From: Anaerolineae bacterium
GTDB lineage: Bacteria; Chloroflexota; Anaerolineae; 4572-78; J111
Length of the DNA: 64,000 bases
Direction of reading: 5' to 3'
Assembly (NCBI GenBank): GCA_023151115.1
Contig: JAKLJP010000001.1
Span: 62,001-126,000 of the forward strand
Part shown: positions 8,624-16,403 of the stretch, one piece after another
Numbering within the stretch: position 1 is the stretch's first letter
Layout: every line of letters begins with the position of its first letter
Translations under genes and position numbers: made by a program
Notes under the pieces: model-generated
Databases searched by the model: none
The model's input: only the letters and a program-made list of their open reading frames with translations
Told to the model about the DNA's origin: nothing

Positions 8624-9373
8624 ATGAGCACTCGTCGCAGCACCCCCTTAAAGCCGGAAGACATTGAGCCGCAGATGTGTACCATCCACACCCGGCTAGA
8701 CATCCTGAGCCGGGTGCCTTTCTTCGCCGGCCTATCCAGCGAGGCGGTGGCGGAGGTCAATCAATTATTCCATGAACATGGCTACGAACCTGGGCGGCCC
8801 ATTTACTACGCCGGCGACCCGGCGACCGAGTTGTACGTGGTTGCTGTCGGCAAGGTAAAACTGCTCCAACATACGCTGAGCGGGCAGGATGTGCTGCTGG
8901 ATATTCTGACGCCGGGCGAATTCTTTGGCAGTCTCTCGGTGTTGGGCGATGAAACCTACCCTGATACCGCCCTGGCCCAAACGATGGCTTGTATCCTGGC
9001 GATTGCCGCCACTGATTTCCAGGCTATCCTCAAGCGTTACCCGTCGGTCACGGTGACCGCCCTGGAGACGGTGGCCCGGCGACTGAAAGCAGCCCACGAG
9101 ATGATTCGCCAGCTCAGCGCCCACTCGGTTGAGCACCGCATTGCTGCGGCCTTGCTCAAGCTGGCCGAGAAACTGGGCGAACCTCGGCCGGAGGGACTGC
9201 TCATCCAAATGCCCCTGTCGCGGCAAGAGTTGGCAGAGATGACCGGAACCACCGTCGAGACCGCCAGCCGGGTGATGAGCCAGTTCCAAAAAGAGGGCCT
9301 CATCCGTACCGGGCGGCAGTGGGTAGCCATCGCCGATAAGCTGAGCTTAGCGGCCATCGTCGCGGAGACATAG
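8624..9373 (+). CDS. Crp/FNR-family transcriptional regulator with FNR-type recognition helix
   Basis: 249 residues. A cyclic-nucleotide-like sensor fold covers residues ~30-150 (GRPIYYAGDPATELYVVAVGKVKLLQ, PGEFFGSLSVLG). The C-terminal winged helix has LSRQELAEMTGTTVETASRVMSQFQKEGLI; the VET-SR pattern matches FNR, where the Glu, Ser and Arg read TTGAT. The N-terminus lacks the cysteine cluster needed for an FNR-type Fe-S centre, so the signal is unknown. The ATG at 8624 follows GGAGAAG; upstream in-frame codons have no homology. A near-consensus FNR box lies 110 bases downstream, before the HMA gene, pointing to local control of the metal module. Confidence 0.88.
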   Translation: MSTRRSTPLKPEDIEPQMCTIHTRLDILSRVPFFAGLSSEAVAEVNQLFHEHGYEPGRPIYYAGDPATELYVVAVGKVKLLQHTLSGQDVLLDILTPGEFFGSLSVLGDETYPDTALAQTMACILAIAATDFQAILKRYPSVTVTALETVARRLKAAHEMIRQLSAHSVEHRIAAALLKLAEKLGEPRPEGLLIQMPLSRQELAEMTGTTVETASRVMSQFQKEGLIRTGRQWVAIADKLSLAAIVAET

Positions 9374-9416
9374 CCAAATCGCCACGTAGCCCGCGAAGCG
9401 ACAAAGTAACAACTTT

Positions 9417-9458
9417 AACCCCTGGCTTGATCAGATAGATCAAACCGGGGGTTTTTAT
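9417..9458 (+). terminator. Intrinsic terminator after the FNR-type regulator
   Basis: A 16-base stem (9417-9432 with 9438-9453, one wobble and one mismatch), loop AGATA, followed by a T-rich tract. Confidence 0.85.
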
Positions 9459-9482
9459 TTATTTATATTTCGCTGTACTTAA

Positions 9483-9519
9483 TTGATCCAAATCATACAA
9501 GTGCAGGGGGACTTATGAT
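9483..9519 (+). promoter_or_regulatory. FNR-like box and -10 upstream of the HMA gene
   Basis: TTGAT-CCAA-ATCAT (9483-9496) differs by one base from the FNR/Crp-type consensus TTGAT-N4-ATCAA. A -10-like TATGAT at 9514-9519 puts the box about 37-41 bases upstream of the expected start, the usual class II activator position. The neighbouring regulator has the matching recognition helix. Confidence 0.65.
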
Positions 9520-9563
9520 ACAGTAAGGGCAGGATTGAATTTAAGTGAAAGGAGTTTGGAAAA

Positions 9564-9779
9564 ATGAAGACCATTTTACGCAGCCAGGAGTTTTCGTGCC
9601 CATCCTGTGTGGCCAAGATCGAGAAGGCCCTCAAGGGAGTGGCTGGGGTTGAGGAGGCCAAAGTCCACTTCAACACCGGCCGCATCGTCGTTGACCACGA
9701 CCCGGGCCAGGCCAGCGCCGACGAGCTGATCAAGACCGTCCGGGCGGCCGGCTATGAAGCCAAAGTGGCCCCCTTCTAA
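9564..9779 (+). CDS. Heavy-metal-associated (HMA) domain protein
   Basis: 71 residues forming one complete ferredoxin-like HMA domain. The metal-binding CPSC (C12, C15) follows the first strand, and GVAGVEEAKVHFNTGRIVVDHD gives strands two and three. Such free domains act as cytosolic metal chaperones or as detached N-terminal domains of P1B ATPases. A P-type ATPase lacking an N-terminal HMA domain lies 0.8 kb downstream, so this protein probably serves it. AAAGGAG upstream supports the start, and an FNR-like box precedes the gene. Confidence 0.88.
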   Translation: MKTILRSQEFSCPSCVAKIEKALKGVAGVEEAKVHFNTGRIVVDHDPGQASADELIKTVRAAGYEAKVAPF

Positions 9780-9841
9780 TGAAAGCATTGAAGTCGTTGA
9801 AACAATCAAAAGAATTTTTAGCCAAAAAGGAGCAAACAATT

Positions 9842-10492
9842 ATGTTAGCGCAGATGAAACAAATCGGGTTCAATTTCAAGTATTGGGGCTTACTCGCCCT
9901 GGCAGTGGGAGCCATTATCTTTAGCCAACCGGCCCCTGCTTCAGCTCACTGCGACTCGGTCAATGGACCGGTCGTCATGGCGGCCCAGGCAGCCCTGGAG
10001 CAGGGCGATGTGAAGCTGGTTTTACCCTACGTCAAGCCTGAGGCCGAGACCGAACTGACTGCGGCTTTCCAGCATACCCTGGAAGTACGCCAGTTGGGAG
10101 CGGAAGCGCAGGAGCTGGCCGATCATTACTTCTTTGAGACGGCCGTCCGGCTGCACCGCCAGGGTGAAGGCGCAGCCTACACCGGGCTAAAAACAGAAAC
10201 CGATCACGGTCCGGCTCTGGCTGCCGCCGACGAGGCCCTGGAGACAGGTTCGCTCGATACGGTCTACTCCGTGCTGGATCAGGCCATTCAGCAGGGCATA
10301 GCCGAGAAGTATGAAGCCGTACAAACGGCGCGGGCGATGGCTGCCGAAGAGAACACGGTCGAGGCCCACCGCGAGCGGGCCGAGGCGGAGTTGATCTTTG
10401 AGACCTATGTGTATGGATTGTATAACACCGCCCTGGGACAAACCCTTCACGCCGAAGGGGGTGAGGGTCAGGCTCACGGTACGGCAGAATAA
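9842..10492 (+). CDS. DUF6448-family secreted protein
   Basis: 216 residues from the ATG at 9842, which follows AAGGAG and begins a signal peptide (YWGLLALAVGAIIFSQPAPASAHC). An in-frame ATG at 9779 overlapping the previous stop would bury the signal and is rejected. The mature part is helical with AHCDSVNGPVV, ADHYFFETAVRLHRQGEGAAYTGLK and ALETGSLDTVYSVLDQAI, the pattern I associate with DUF6448. The conserved His and Cys at the mature N-terminus could bind metal. It sits between an HMA protein and a metal ATPase, so a periplasmic or extracellular metal role is inferred. Confidence 0.75.
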   Translation: MLAQMKQIGFNFKYWGLLALAVGAIIFSQPAPASAHCDSVNGPVVMAAQAALEQGDVKLVLPYVKPEAETELTAAFQHTLEVRQLGAEAQELADHYFFETAVRLHRQGEGAAYTGLKTETDHGPALAAADEALETGSLDTVYSVLDQAIQQGIAEKYEAVQTARAMAAEENTVEAHRERAEAELIFETYVYGLYNTALGQTLHAEGGEGQAHGTAE

Positions 10493-10504
10493 AGTGTCGT
10501 GGAA

Positions 10505-10534
10505 GACGGCCCCCAAGCGGGGGCCGTCGCTTTT
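10505..10534 (+). terminator. Intrinsic terminator
   Basis: Perfect 10-base stem GACGGCCCCC/GGGGGCCGTC around AAGC, followed by GCTTTT. It lies between the DUF6448 gene and the ATPase, so it may act as a partial terminator that sets lower ATPase expression. Confidence 0.88.
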
Positions 10535-10554
10535 AGAAAGGATGAGGTACTCCC

Positions 10555-12516
10555 ATGAAAACGATCAAAACCTGGTTAAACAATCCATTACAGCGCCGGC
10601 AGTTGTTGACCGCAGCCAGCGGGCTGCTGATCCTGGTGGGGCTGGCGGCCGATTATCTGGATGGAGGGTCCGCCCTCTACACCGGCTCGATGGTAGCGGC
10701 GGCCCTACTGGCCGGGTCGGATATTGCTTTACGGGCTTGGTCTGCTTTACGGCACCGGCACATCAGCATCGAACTCCTGGTCACCGTGGCCACGGTGGGG
10801 GCGCTGCTGATCGGCGAGGTCTGGGAGGCAGCGGCGGTGACCTTTCTGTTTATGCTGGGCGCTTACCTGGAAGCCCGCACCCTCAACCGGACCCGCCAGA
10901 CCTTGCAGCAGTTGTTCGATCTCGCGCCCACCACGGCCATTGCCCTGCGCTCCGGCCAGCAGGTCGAGGTCCTGGCCCACGAGGTCCAGCCCGGCGAAAC
11001 AGTGTTAATCAAACCGGGGACCAAGATCCCGGTAGACGGCGAAGTGCTTGACGGCCGGGCTGCCGTGGACGAGAGTCCGATCACCGGGGAGTCGATACCG
11101 GTTGAAAAGACAAAGGGCGCGACCGTCTATGCCGGGACGGTTAGCCAGAACGGGCTACTCCAGGTGCGGGTCAGCGGGGCCGGCGCCGACACCACCCTGG
11201 CCCGTATTATTCACCGGGTGGAGGAAGCTCAGGAGGAAAAGGCCCCTACCCAACGCTTTATCGAGCGCTTTGCCCGCTGGTACACCCCGGCCATTATCGG
11301 CCTGAGCTTCGTGACCTTTCTGCTCAGCCGCGATATTGAGTTGGCCCTGACCCTGCTGGTCATCGGCTGTCCCGGAGCTCTGGTCATTTCGACCCCCGTC
11401 TCGGTGGTGGCCGGGATTGGCCGGGCCGCTAAACGGGGTATTTTGATCAAGGGGGGTGAATATCTGGAAAATGCCGGCAAGATTACTGCTCTGGCCCTGG
11501 ATAAGACCGGGACCTTGACCCAGGGCCAGCCGCGTTTGACCGATGTCATTGCCTTGCAGCCCGTCCTGGTTCCGGCCGGTAACCTGATAGAAGTCGGGGA
11601 CAGGATGGCGGGTAGGTTTACTGCGCCGGCAACCAATGGAAAGGGCCGGGGCCGGTGGGATGAAACCCAACAGGAGGTGTTACGCTGGGCCGCCATTGCC
11701 GAGGCCGGTTCGGAGCACCCCCTGGCCCGCCCCATTTTGGCCGAAGCGGCCACTCTCGGCCTGATCCCCTCCGCCGGGACGTTTGAAACCTGCACCGGGC
11801 GCGGCGTTCGGGCCACCTACCAGGGACACACCATCGGCGTGGGAACCGCCGAGTTGATGAACCAACTGGGAGTAATGGTTCAGCCAGAGGCTGAAGCAGT
11901 CCTGGCCCAACTGAAATCGGCCGGCAAGACCGCCGTCCTGGTCGCCCTGGATGGCCTCATAATAGGCATTTTGGGCATTGCCGACCCGCTGCGACCGGCG
12001 GCCCCGGCTATGCTCCGCCAATTAAATGCTGTGGGGCTAAAGCGGATCGTCATGCTGACCGGCGACGACCGGCGCACCGCCCAGGCGATTGCCGCCGAAG
12101 CGGGCCTGACCGAAGTTTATGCCGAGCTGCTGCCAGAGGATAAATTGGCCGTCATCCGCCGCTTGCAGGCTGAAGGTCACGTGGTGGCAATGGCCGGCGA
12201 CGGCATCAACGACGCCCCGGCCCTGGCTGCAGCCGACATCGGCCTGGCGATGGGCGCTGCCGGGACCGATGTCGCCCTGGAAACGGCTGACATCGCCCTG
12301 ATGGCCGATGACCTGCTGAAGATCCCCGAGGCGATTGGCCTGTCCAAAGCCACGCTGCGTAACATCCGCCAGAACGTGGTCATCGCCCTGGTCACCGTTG
12401 CCGGTCTGCTGGCCGGGGTGCTGCTGGGCGAGGTGCATATGGCCGAGGGGATGTTTATCCACGAGCTGTCGGTACTGGTGGTCATTCTGAACGGAATGCG
12501 CCTGTTACGAGCCTGA
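10555..12516 (+). CDS. Heavy-metal-translocating P1B-type ATPase with CPG motif
   Basis: 653 residues. The order is: membrane helices; actuator domain with TGES (DESPITGESIPVEK); the transport-site helix with IGCPGALVISTP (C272-P273-G274); phosphorylation site DKTGT (D316); nucleotide domain with SEHPLA; and GDGINDAPALAAADIGLAMG. These make it a metal-pumping P1B ATPase. The usual CPC (Cu, Zn, Cd) or SPC is replaced by CPG, so the metal cannot be predicted. It has no N-terminal HMA domain; one is encoded separately upstream. AGGATGAGG precedes the ATG. Confidence 0.9.
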   Translation: MKTIKTWLNNPLQRRQLLTAASGLLILVGLAADYLDGGSALYTGSMVAAALLAGSDIALRAWSALRHRHISIELLVTVATVGALLIGEVWEAAAVTFLFMLGAYLEARTLNRTRQTLQQLFDLAPTTAIALRSGQQVEVLAHEVQPGETVLIKPGTKIPVDGEVLDGRAAVDESPITGESIPVEKTKGATVYAGTVSQNGLLQVRVSGAGADTTLARIIHRVEEAQEEKAPTQRFIERFARWYTPAIIGLSFVTFLLSRDIELALTLLVIGCPGALVISTPVSVVAGIGRAAKRGILIKGGEYLENAGKITALALDKTGTLTQGQPRLTDVIALQPVLVPAGNLIEVGDRMAGRFTAPATNGKGRGRWDETQQEVLRWAAIAEAGSEHPLARPILAEAATLGLIPSAGTFETCTGRGVRATYQGHTIGVGTAELMNQLGVMVQPEAEAVLAQLKSAGKTAVLVALDGLIIGILGIADPLRPAAPAMLRQLNAVGLKRIVMLTGDDRRTAQAIAAEAGLTEVYAELLPEDKLAVIRRLQAEGHVVAMAGDGINDAPALAAADIGLAMGAAGTDVALETADIALMADDLLKIPEAIGLSKATLRNIRQNVVIALVTVAGLLAGVLLGEVHMAEGMFIHELSVLVVILNGMRLLRA

Positions 12517-12586
12517 AGGTACCAGTCTCTCTGCAAGGAGTCCCTCCCCTCCCGCCTGGGGGATTTGTAGACTCACTTGACCCGAC

Positions 12587-12955
12587 TTATCGCCAACTAC
12601 CACGCTTCAAGCCGGCCATGACGGCAGTATGATCCTCGAATGTGGGCGGCGGCGTCACTACGTGTAAGATGACCAGTCGAGTTTCGGCTTTGATGCCCCG
12701 CGTCTCGCCTGCCGAAACAAAAACTAGGCTGCCGGGGCCAAGCCGCGCCTCCTGTTCGCCGGCCACCACCAGCGCTTCACCCTCCAGGATCGTCAGGGTC
12801 AGGTCGACGCCGGGTTGATGCACCGGGATAAACTGGCCGGGTTCAAAACAGGCCAGGATCACTTTAACCCGCTCATTTTCGGTCAAAACAACCGGGTTGA
12901 ACCGCTGCTCGGTAAAAGCAGCGGCTTGTTGGTAGGAAGTTAGCACAATTGCCAT
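12587..12955 (-). CDS. Cupin-domain protein
   Basis: 122 residues with a single small beta-barrel: FEPGQFIPVHQPGVDLTLTILEGEALVVAGEQEARLGPGSLVFVSAGETRGIKAE. One metal-ligand histidine (PVH) is visible, but the usual second His and Glu positions are replaced, so metal binding is uncertain. It is the last gene of a leftward DUF2249/DUF364/cupin operon, starting 12 bases after the DUF364 stop, with AGGAG before its ATG. Confidence 0.78.
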   Translation of the reverse strand: MAIVLTSYQQAAAFTEQRFNPVVLTENERVKVILACFEPGQFIPVHQPGVDLTLTILEGEALVVAGEQEARLGPGSLVFVSAGETRGIKAETRLVILHVVTPPPTFEDHTAVMAGLKRGSWR

Positions 12956-12967
12956 AAATCTCTCCTG

Positions 12968-13798
12968 TTAGTGAACAAATTCGGCCTTCAGCTCTCGCAC
13001 CAGGCAGATTTTCTCCGCCTCTGTCTCAAAGAAGTACCCCGAGCCGCCCTCACTGACGACTTGCAGGATCTTGTGCTGATCCAGCACCCGGATACCACCC
13101 AATACGTGGACACCCCGCTCAAAAAATGGCGGCGGCCAGGGTGAGGCCGTAGGCCCGGCCAGAATCACCGCCCGCGCGCTGCTGGCCGCCTGTAATAAAT
13201 CGTCGAAACCGCCTTCCACCAGCGCCGAGCCGGTGATGATGACCACACTGGACTGGGCAATCGTCTCAACAGCCTGCTCCGGCGAGCGCCAAAAAGCCGC
13301 TTCATCCGGTTTGAGCGCCTGCGGATGTTTGTCTATTACCCACAGCTGGGCCACGTTTCCTTTGAGAGCTTTGATGAACGGCACAAATCCGCCCACCATC
13401 GCCACTTTATCTTCCGGCTGCACCCTGGCGGCAGTCAAGGCATCCAGGCCGGAAACGGCTTGCCCGCCCGGTACGCCGTGCTGGGCCATCGCCTGAGCGG
13501 AGAGAGCATTGAGAACAGCCACCCCCACGGCTCGCCGCAGCGGAACCGGCGAGAGGGCGTACCTGGCCAGGGTCCAGGCATCTTGCCCGGCCATCCGGCC
13601 CGCCGGTGGGGCTGCCGCGGCCGACTTGGGGCAGCAGACGGTATCACTGAGGTCTCGCGGCGTAAAGGCCACGCCGACATGACCGGTGGAAAGCTGGGCG
13701 GCCGTGTAAAAGACGCCAATCCGAACGTCGGTGACGATGATAGGTTCACCTTCAAGAACACACCATAAATCGGTCAACCAGGCTTCAACAATGCTCAT
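12968..13798 (-). CDS. DUF364 / DUF4213 putative heavy-metal chelation protein
   Basis: 276 residues from the ATG at 13798, which has GAAGGAGG before it. The N-terminal ~80 residues resemble DUF4213 (SIVEAWLTDLWCVLEGEPIIVTDVRIGVFYTAAQLS). The C-terminal part is a Rossmann-like DUF364 domain (KVAMVGGFVPFIKALKG, VVIITGSALVEGGFDDLL, RAVILAGPTASPWPPPFFERGVHVLGG). Family members are annotated as putative heavy-metal chelators or radical-SAM partners, with no proven reaction. The setting between cupin and DUF2249 genes gives little more. Confidence 0.78.
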   Translation of the reverse strand: MSIVEAWLTDLWCVLEGEPIIVTDVRIGVFYTAAQLSTGHVGVAFTPRDLSDTVCCPKSAAAAPPAGRMAGQDAWTLARYALSPVPLRRAVGVAVLNALSAQAMAQHGVPGGQAVSGLDALTAARVQPEDKVAMVGGFVPFIKALKGNVAQLWVIDKHPQALKPDEAAFWRSPEQAVETIAQSSVVIITGSALVEGGFDDLLQAASSARAVILAGPTASPWPPPFFERGVHVLGGIRVLDQHKILQVVSEGGSGYFFETEAEKICLVRELKAEFVH

Positions 13799-13808
13799 GA
13801 TGCCTCCT

Positions 13809-14078
13809 TCAAGGAGTGGTGCCCGGCCGACCCACACGGACTCGCCAGATCTGCGGCCCCTGCTCCAGGTAGTCCCAGGTAAACTGCCCCTCTCGCTCGA
13901 ATTTGAACTGATAGTAGAGGGGCTTTGGATCGTGGTCGTTGACCAGGATGAAGGCTTCACCGGGCTTTAGATTCTCAAAGGTTTGGAAGATGAGCGGGTG
14001 GCGTTGGGGCGGCGCAACCTGGCGCACGTCCAGGACCACCTCCTCTTGTTCCTTCGGTTGATGACTAACGTGGCTCAT
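13809..14078 (-). CDS. DUF2249-domain protein
   Basis: 89 residues from the ATG at 14078, preceded by GAGGAG. It is a compact domain with LDVRQVAPPQRHPLIFQTFENLKPGEAFILVNDHDPKPLYYQF, the signature of DUF2249, a TusA-like alpha/beta fold often found near hemerythrin or denitrification genes. It is first in the leftward operon and lies 10 bases from the DUF364 gene. Transcription is probably controlled from the repeat-rich gap at 14079-14403. Confidence 0.85.
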   Translation of the reverse strand: MSHVSHQPKEQEEVVLDVRQVAPPQRHPLIFQTFENLKPGEAFILVNDHDPKPLYYQFKFEREGQFTWDYLEQGPQIWRVRVGRPGTTP

Positions 14079-14201
14079 AAAAATTAATCTCCTCATGTTT
14101 TTCAGATTAAATAGGGGGCTTTCCATAAAATTTTGGTCGTACCCGCCCCTTTGTCAGCGAAATACACGGGTACTATAGCAAGGAGTGTTCCCAGAATATG
14201 T

Positions 14202-14330
14202 GACTTTTGTCTCAAAATCCGATAAAAGTCGAGGAATATCCGTCGCTCAGATGATAGGTTATCAGCAGAAACCTGAGCGGTTTCTTTTGTAGAAGGGTGG
14301 TGAATCCGAAATCCGACAAAAGTCGAGGAA
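14202..14330. repeat. Two copies of the AAATCCGACAAAAGTCG motif in the divergent promoter gap
   Basis: Copies at 14215-14236 (with one C-to-T change) and 14309-14330 share 21 of 22 bases. An inverted partial copy, GACTTTTGTC, lies at 14202-14211. The same 17-base core recurs at 22934-22950 and 23425-23441. This gap (14079-14403) lies between the DUF2249 operon and the TetR gene and has no gene of its own. Confidence 0.8.
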
Positions 14331-14403
14331 ATTCCTCCTGACGTGCCATAAACTGGAATCATAAATATCCAACCAAGATTGATTGCGTAAAAGAGGCTCA
14401 CCT

Positions 14404-15045
14404 ATGTTAAGTGTAGCGCTAGACTTTAAGAGGCAAATGATTGAAGCCCGTCGTACCCAAATTCTTATGGGTGCGGCCGAGGTCTTCTCGCAAAAGGGTT
14501 TTTATCAGGCCACCACCAAGGAAATTGCCAAAGCGGCGGACGTGTCCGAAGGCACAATTTATAACTACTTTAAGAACAAACGTGACATATTGGTCGCTAT
14601 GATAGACCTGCTGGGCTCGGAGGCGCTCAAAGGGATGATCCCTAATAGTCCGGCCAAAAACCCAAAAGAGTTCTTAAGCGTACTTGGTAAGGCTATGTTC
14701 CAGCTTTTGCAGGAACGGGGTCGCCTTGCTCTACCGATCCTGGCCGAAATAGCGGCCGATGCCGAATTGCGCGCTAGGTTTTACCAAGCACTGGTCAGAC
14801 CGGTGGTCGCTTCTATCGAAGCGAGCATGCAGCGTTCCACCCCTTCAAGTCAATGGCGGCGGAATGAGCCGCTGATCCTGGCCTACGCGCTCGTGGGTGG
14901 ACTGCTGCTCAACTTCTTGCTCCAATCCACCCACCTGGATCCCAGATATAAAAATATCTCCGCCGACGCCATCATTGAGCAGTTAGTTTCTCACTTTTTA
15001 ACCGGCCCCACGTCCAAAGAGTTGGCCTGGTTAATGAGTTCATAG
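14404..15045 (+). CDS. TetR-family transcriptional regulator
   Basis: 213 residues. The N-terminal HTH reads ARRTQILMGAAEVFSQKGFYQATTKEIAKAADVSEGTIYNYFKNKRDIL, standard for TetR. The C-terminal helical domain differs in each subgroup and binds an unknown ligand. The ATG at 14404, after GAGGCTCACCT, is preferred over the TTG at 14383. It is followed after 21 bases by an ABC-2 permease and an export cluster, so it probably represses that operon, as is common for drug or lipid efflux. Confidence 0.9.
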   Translation: MLSVALDFKRQMIEARRTQILMGAAEVFSQKGFYQATTKEIAKAADVSEGTIYNYFKNKRDILVAMIDLLGSEALKGMIPNSPAKNPKEFLSVLGKAMFQLLQERGRLALPILAEIAADAELRARFYQALVRPVVASIEASMQRSTPSSQWRRNEPLILAYALVGGLLLNFLLQSTHLDPRYKNISADAIIEQLVSHFLTGPTSKELAWLMSS

Positions 15046-15066
15046 TTCATTTTTGAGAGGTGTGTT

Positions 15067-16188
15067 ATGTTTCTAAGAACCCTGAGTTTAATTCGCAAAG
15101 AGTTTATTCACATCCGGCGCGACCCGCGCACCCTGGCGGTGATGATCATCACCCCCCTGATGCAACTGATTTTACTGGGCTACGCCGCCAGCACCGATAT
15201 TGACCACCTGCGCACCGCCGTCTACGATGGCGACAAGAGCCAGCAGAGCCGGGCCCTGGTGGAGGCTTACCAGGCCTCCAACTATTTTGACATCATCGCC
15301 CAGGTGGAGCATGAGGACGAGGTGGCCTATCTGCTGGATCACGGCGACGTGTATGGCGCGCTCATTATCCCTGCCGGTTACAGCCAGGATGTCCTGGCCG
15401 GCGAGTGGACCGACGTCTCCTTTGTGATTGACGGCTCCGACCCGACTGTGGCCGGGAATATCTTCGCCGCCGCCCAGTCAGTGGGCCAGGCCCACTCGAC
15501 CCACCTAGTCCGCGAGGAGGCAGGCGCTTTCATGCAGCGCATGGGTGGGGTCGAAGTGCGGCCGCGGGTCTGGTACAACCCGGATATGGAAAGCACCTAT
15601 TTCACCATTCCCGGCCTGATGGTCATGGTCCTGTTCCTGTTCACCACCCTCTTTACCTCCTCCTCCATCGTCCGGGAGCGGGAGCTGGGCACCATCGAGC
15701 AGTTGATTGTGACCCCCATTCGTTCGATTGAGTTAGTGGTGGCTAAGGTCACGCCCTATGTGGTCATCTCCTTCTTCATCATCCTGGAGGTGCTGGTGAT
15801 TGGCGTCCTGCTCTTTGGCGTGCCGGTGAATGGCAGTGTGCCGCTGCTGCTGGCGCTGTCGGCCCTCTTCCTGGTCACGGCGCTGGGCATCGGCATCTTC
15901 ATCTCCAGCATTGCCAAGAGCCAGCAAGAGGCCCTGCTGATGACCTTCGCTACGGTGCTGCCGACCATTTTCCTGAGCGGCTTCTTCTTCCCCTTCGACG
16001 CCATGCCGCAGTGGCTGCAGTGGCTCAGCCACATCATCCCGGCCCGCTACGCCCTGGTCATTGTGCGGGGGATTATGCTGAAGGGGGTGGGGGTGGAAGT
16101 TTTGGGCGAACAAATCATCGCCGTGCTCATCTTTAGTATCATTATCATTACCCTGGCCGCCACCACCTTTAGGAAGAAGCTCGATTGA
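15067..16188 (+). CDS. ABC-2 type transporter permease
   Basis: 373 residues with the YhhJ/YbhR layout: one N-terminal membrane helix (LAVMIITPLMQLILLGYAA), a ~150-residue extracytoplasmic loop, then five helices from residue ~180 to the end. The segment SSSIVRERELGTIEQLIVTPI is the coupling region characteristic of ABC-2 permeases. It probably forms an exporter with the two ATPases and HlyD adaptors downstream. GAGAGGTG precedes the ATG. Substrate is unknown. Confidence 0.9.
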   Translation: MFLRTLSLIRKEFIHIRRDPRTLAVMIITPLMQLILLGYAASTDIDHLRTAVYDGDKSQQSRALVEAYQASNYFDIIAQVEHEDEVAYLLDHGDVYGALIIPAGYSQDVLAGEWTDVSFVIDGSDPTVAGNIFAAAQSVGQAHSTHLVREEAGAFMQRMGGVEVRPRVWYNPDMESTYFTIPGLMVMVLFLFTTLFTSSSIVRERELGTIEQLIVTPIRSIELVVAKVTPYVVISFFIILEVLVIGVLLFGVPVNGSVPLLLALSALFLVTALGIGIFISSIAKSQQEALLMTFATVLPTIFLSGFFFPFDAMPQWLQWLSHIIPARYALVIVRGIMLKGVGVEVLGEQIIAVLIFSIIIITLAATTFRKKLD

Positions 16189-16403
16189 GTGCCGCACAGG
16201 CTGAAAATGGGGGCAGAAAGATCGTTCTGGAATTGAGCGAGCACGAGGCGTTGCGCCTGCTAGACCTGATCAAGCAACAGATGGACGCCGATGAGCCAGT
16301 CTGGCGGCCGTATTGGGAACGCCAGGCCCACCACATCCAACAATGCCTCGAGCGGGCTTCAGTAGAAGTAAAAACAGAGGACAATTATGACCCACGAAAA
16401 TGA
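16185..16403 (+). CDS. Small hypothetical protein overlapping permease and ATPase genes
   Basis: 72 residues starting at a TTG that overlaps the permease stop and ending 17 bases inside the next ATPase gene. The sequence (VLELSEHEALRLLDLIKQQMDADEPVWRPYWERQAHHIQQCLERA) is a plausible pair of amphipathic helices. Its position suggests translational coupling. I do not recognise a family. It could be spurious, but it fills an otherwise empty 198-base gap in a tight operon. Confidence 0.5.
   Translation: MSAAQAENGGRKIVLELSEHEALRLLDLIKQQMDADEPVWRPYWERQAHHIQQCLERASVEVKTEDNYDPRK

Noticed and set aside
9428..9443. TTGATC/GATCAA pair that resembles an FNR or Crp site
   Set aside because: The half-sites are spaced too widely, and the sequence is the upper part of a terminator stem followed by a T tract.
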